Assembly (NCBI GenBank): GCA_017620975.1
Contig: JAGAUD010000018.1
Location: forward strand, 1-46,286
Reading direction: 5' to 3'
Length of the DNA stretch: 46,286 nt
DNA from: Lachnospiraceae bacterium
GTDB taxonomy: Bacteria > Bacillota_A > Clostridia > Lachnospirales > Lachnospiraceae
The notes below the pieces were generated by a model. It made no database searches, was not told the DNA's origin, and saw nothing but the letters and a program-made list of their open reading frames with translations. The position numbers and the translations under genes were made by a program. Within the stretch, counting starts at the first letter, position 1; the number at the start of each line of letters is the position of its first letter. Shown piece after piece: positions 44,605-46,286 of this stretch.

Positions 44605-46286
44605 CCCCTTTTACCAATCCTTCCACTACATTTGTATATCGCCCGGTGATTACAAGGCTTACCGTTGACCCTATAAAAGCGCCGATACTGTTAATTTTTT
44701 CCGGAGGAGCTGCATAAATTACTTGGAAATTGTTTTCTTCAAAATATTTCACCATCTGCTCAATACGCTCTCTGGACAAAGCCGAAAAAGCCTCATCAAT
44801 GAAGGCCAGTCTGGCACAACATACCTGCCTTGGGTAATACTGCATCAAGCTTGCTGCCAAGATGATGAAATATGGTGTCTGCTTCTCACCATTGCTTGCC
44901 GAACCCTGTTTCTGAGACAATTCCGCAACAATCTCATCTTTTCCCTGTCTGCTGGCAATTTCCATATCATAGACAAAGTATTTGCGGTAATCGGTGTATT
45001 CCTGCTCATCTTCTTCCTCTAAGATCACACTCAGGAATTCCTGAATATCTCTCTCCATTTCCTCATCATCACGATTGGAATTCATATAAACCTCCGGAGA
45101 ATCCATATAACTCTCCAGCCTTTTGCAGATTCTGAAAAAGACGCTTCTGTCTGCCTTTTCTCTCATTACAAATTTGTAAGTATCATTTCCAAAAGGAATC
45201 TGGCGCAGTTCACGGTTAATAGCATCTATTTCTGTTTTTGCCTCCCGCACAGTATCACTAATCTCCGCCACAAAATCCGTCATAAATGCACTTTCCAGAC
45301 GCGCCTCCTGTTCCTTCAGTCTGTTGTGTGCCTCTTCAATCTTGATATTGGCAATATTCCGGTATTCCTCCCGATAGAAGGGAATATAACCCACACCTCT
45401 CTTATTAATGTCAATTTCTGCCAATTTACAGTAAGTCAGCTGCGCCGTCTCCAGCTGTTTGACACATTCCTGAACTTCACCTTTTAAATTGTTGACAGTC
45501 TTTTGAGTAATAGCCTGCCATGTATCCGTTTTCCCTTTGATAAGTCTTTCATACTCTTCCAGCATAGGGCGCTTTAATTCCAGATGCTGCATGCATTGTC
45601 TGGTGTATTCCTGATTCAATTCATAAATTTCACCAGACAACAGCTTAAGCCTTGCTTCCCCATTGTTTCGATCCGAGTCACACCCTCCAATATCTTTAGT
45701 AATCACCTCGATTGCATTCTGTAAAGCATCATATTCTCGCTTTGCATCCTGCTGTTCCTGCAAAACAGCCATAAAATCCGGACTTTGCGTAATCTTGTCA
45801 ATCTCCTTTTGTTTTCTTTGTTTCTCTAGTCGGACCTCTTCTAACATACCAGCTGCCCCAAAATGATAGTTCTCTAAATTCCAGTCGCATTTACGAATTT
45901 CTTCACGTCTCTTCTGAAGAATATCCAATGCTTTCTCTTCCTGTTGCAGGCTAATCTTCTTATCTTCCTTTGTCTCCAATGCTTTTTTCAACTGATGTCT
46001 GATTGCATCCTCACCCAGACAAAATTCCGTCTTCCTGATGTCCATATAGGTTACCGCATAGCTTTTAGCCAACATACCGTTTTTCATCAAACCGCCCTTG
46101 GGATATTCATGTAATTCCTCCAGAGAATCGCACAGATGTATTCCATTCAACAAATAATTGGCATATTTTCTGGCAAATACATTCGGAATTGTCAAAACCT
46201 CAGCTGCTGATCCCTGCACTACCTTTGTATCCGGCAGTTTATCCGTGATGACCACCTGTACATCATGAATTGCTTTTCGCTCCAGA
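44585..46286 (-). CDS. jetC: Wadjet SMC-like ATPase JetC, C-terminal part (5' end outside the window)
   Basis: The reading frame is open to the window edge, giving 566 residues of a probably twice longer protein. It has long coiled-coil stretches (about 75-235, rich in Glu, Lys and Gln: KALDILQKRREEIRKCDWNL, EVRLEKQRKQKEIDKI), a hinge-side region, and a C-terminal ABC head: signature-like GSASNGEKQTPYFIILAA and Walker B CARLAFIDEAFSALSRERI. That matches JetC, the SMC/MukB-like motor of Wadjet. jetB and jetA should lie further right. It is translationally linked to jetD. Confidence 0.9.
   Translation of the reverse strand, partial: LERKAIHDVQVVITDKLPDTKVVQGSAAEVLTIPNVFARKYANYLLNGIHLCDSLEELHEYPKGGLMKNGMLAKSYAVTYMDIRKTEFCLGEDAIRHQLKKALETKEDKKISLQQEEKALDILQKRREEIRKCDWNLENYHFGAAGMLEEVRLEKQRKQKEIDKITQSPDFMAVLQEQQDAKREYDALQNAIEVITKDIGGCDSDRNNGEARLKLLSGEIYELNQEYTRQCMQHLELKRPMLEEYERLIKGKTDTWQAITQKTVNNLKGEVQECVKQLETAQLTYCKLAEIDINKRGVGYIPFYREEYRNIANIKIEEAHNRLKEQEARLESAFMTDFVAEISDTVREAKTEIDAINRELRQIPFGNDTYKFVMREKADRSVFFRICKRLESYMDSPEVYMNSNRDDEEMERDIQEFLSVILEEEDEQEYTDYRKYFVYDMEIASRQGKDEIVAELSQKQGSASNGEKQTPYFIILAASLMQYYPRQVCCARLAFIDEAFSALSRERIEQMVKYFEENNFQVIYAAPPEKINSIGAFIGSTVSLVITGRYTNVVEGLVKGDADYTS

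Overview
The window looks like a chromosomal segment of an anaerobic, gut-type Firmicute, most likely a Lachnospiraceae (Clostridia) butyrate producer. The main support is the gene order thl-crt-hbd-bcd-etfB-etfA, together with strong AGGAGG-type ribosome sites, the moderate-to-low GC content, and the mix of Gram-positive wall enzymes and lipoproteins. I cannot name a species from sequence alone. Most genes lie on the minus strand. I see no rRNA, tRNA or complete insertion sequence.

Region by region. (1) 1-8302: a CRISPR array (ten identical 33-base repeats, continuing past the left edge), its leader, and a complete type I-C operon read right to left as cas3-cas5c-cas8c-cas7-cas4-cas1-cas2. 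(2) 8406-13096: a PfkB-type fructokinase, a stand-alone PBECR-type (phage-toxin-like) nuclease-domain gene beside a radical SAM gene remnant, a Cys-cluster protein, a lipoprotein N-acetylmuramoyl-L-alanine amidase and a LysR regulator, which is divergent from (3) a MATE exporter at 13310-14647. (4) 14635-23318: an oppABCDF-type oligopeptide importer followed by a cytoplasmic NlpC/P60 endopeptidase and a class A beta-lactamase-fold hydrolase, with a second such hydrolase upstream. I read this as a probable wall-peptide uptake and recycling module. (5) 23499-30276: a YbaK-type deacylase, then the butyrate operon, which takes two acetyl-CoA to butyryl-CoA with an electron-bifurcating Bcd/Etf complex. 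(6) 30525-35255: an M23 peptidase, long-form HPF, a secreted SH3-NlpC/P60 hydrolase and a thioredoxin reductase. A 583-base gene-free interval here carries a DnaA-box cluster. (7) 35466-41534: an SDR reductase, a small conserved protein, two AraC regulators, a Ca2+-type P-ATPase and a decayed oxidoreductase fragment. (8) 41663-46286: a DUF4143 ATPase behind three 34-base-spaced direct repeats, a membrane-protein remnant, and the jetD and partial jetC genes of a Wadjet plasmid-defence system that runs off the right edge.

The window is therefore a metabolic and cell-envelope core flanked by two defence systems: type I-C CRISPR-Cas at one end and Wadjet at the other. The less-explained signals are the lone PBECR gene, the three-frame remnant upstream of it, the DnaA-box cluster, the tandem TCAAA-TTTGA sites between hpf and the M23 gene, the 34-base repeats at the DUF4143 promoter, and long mRNA hairpins inside the opp and butyrate operons.
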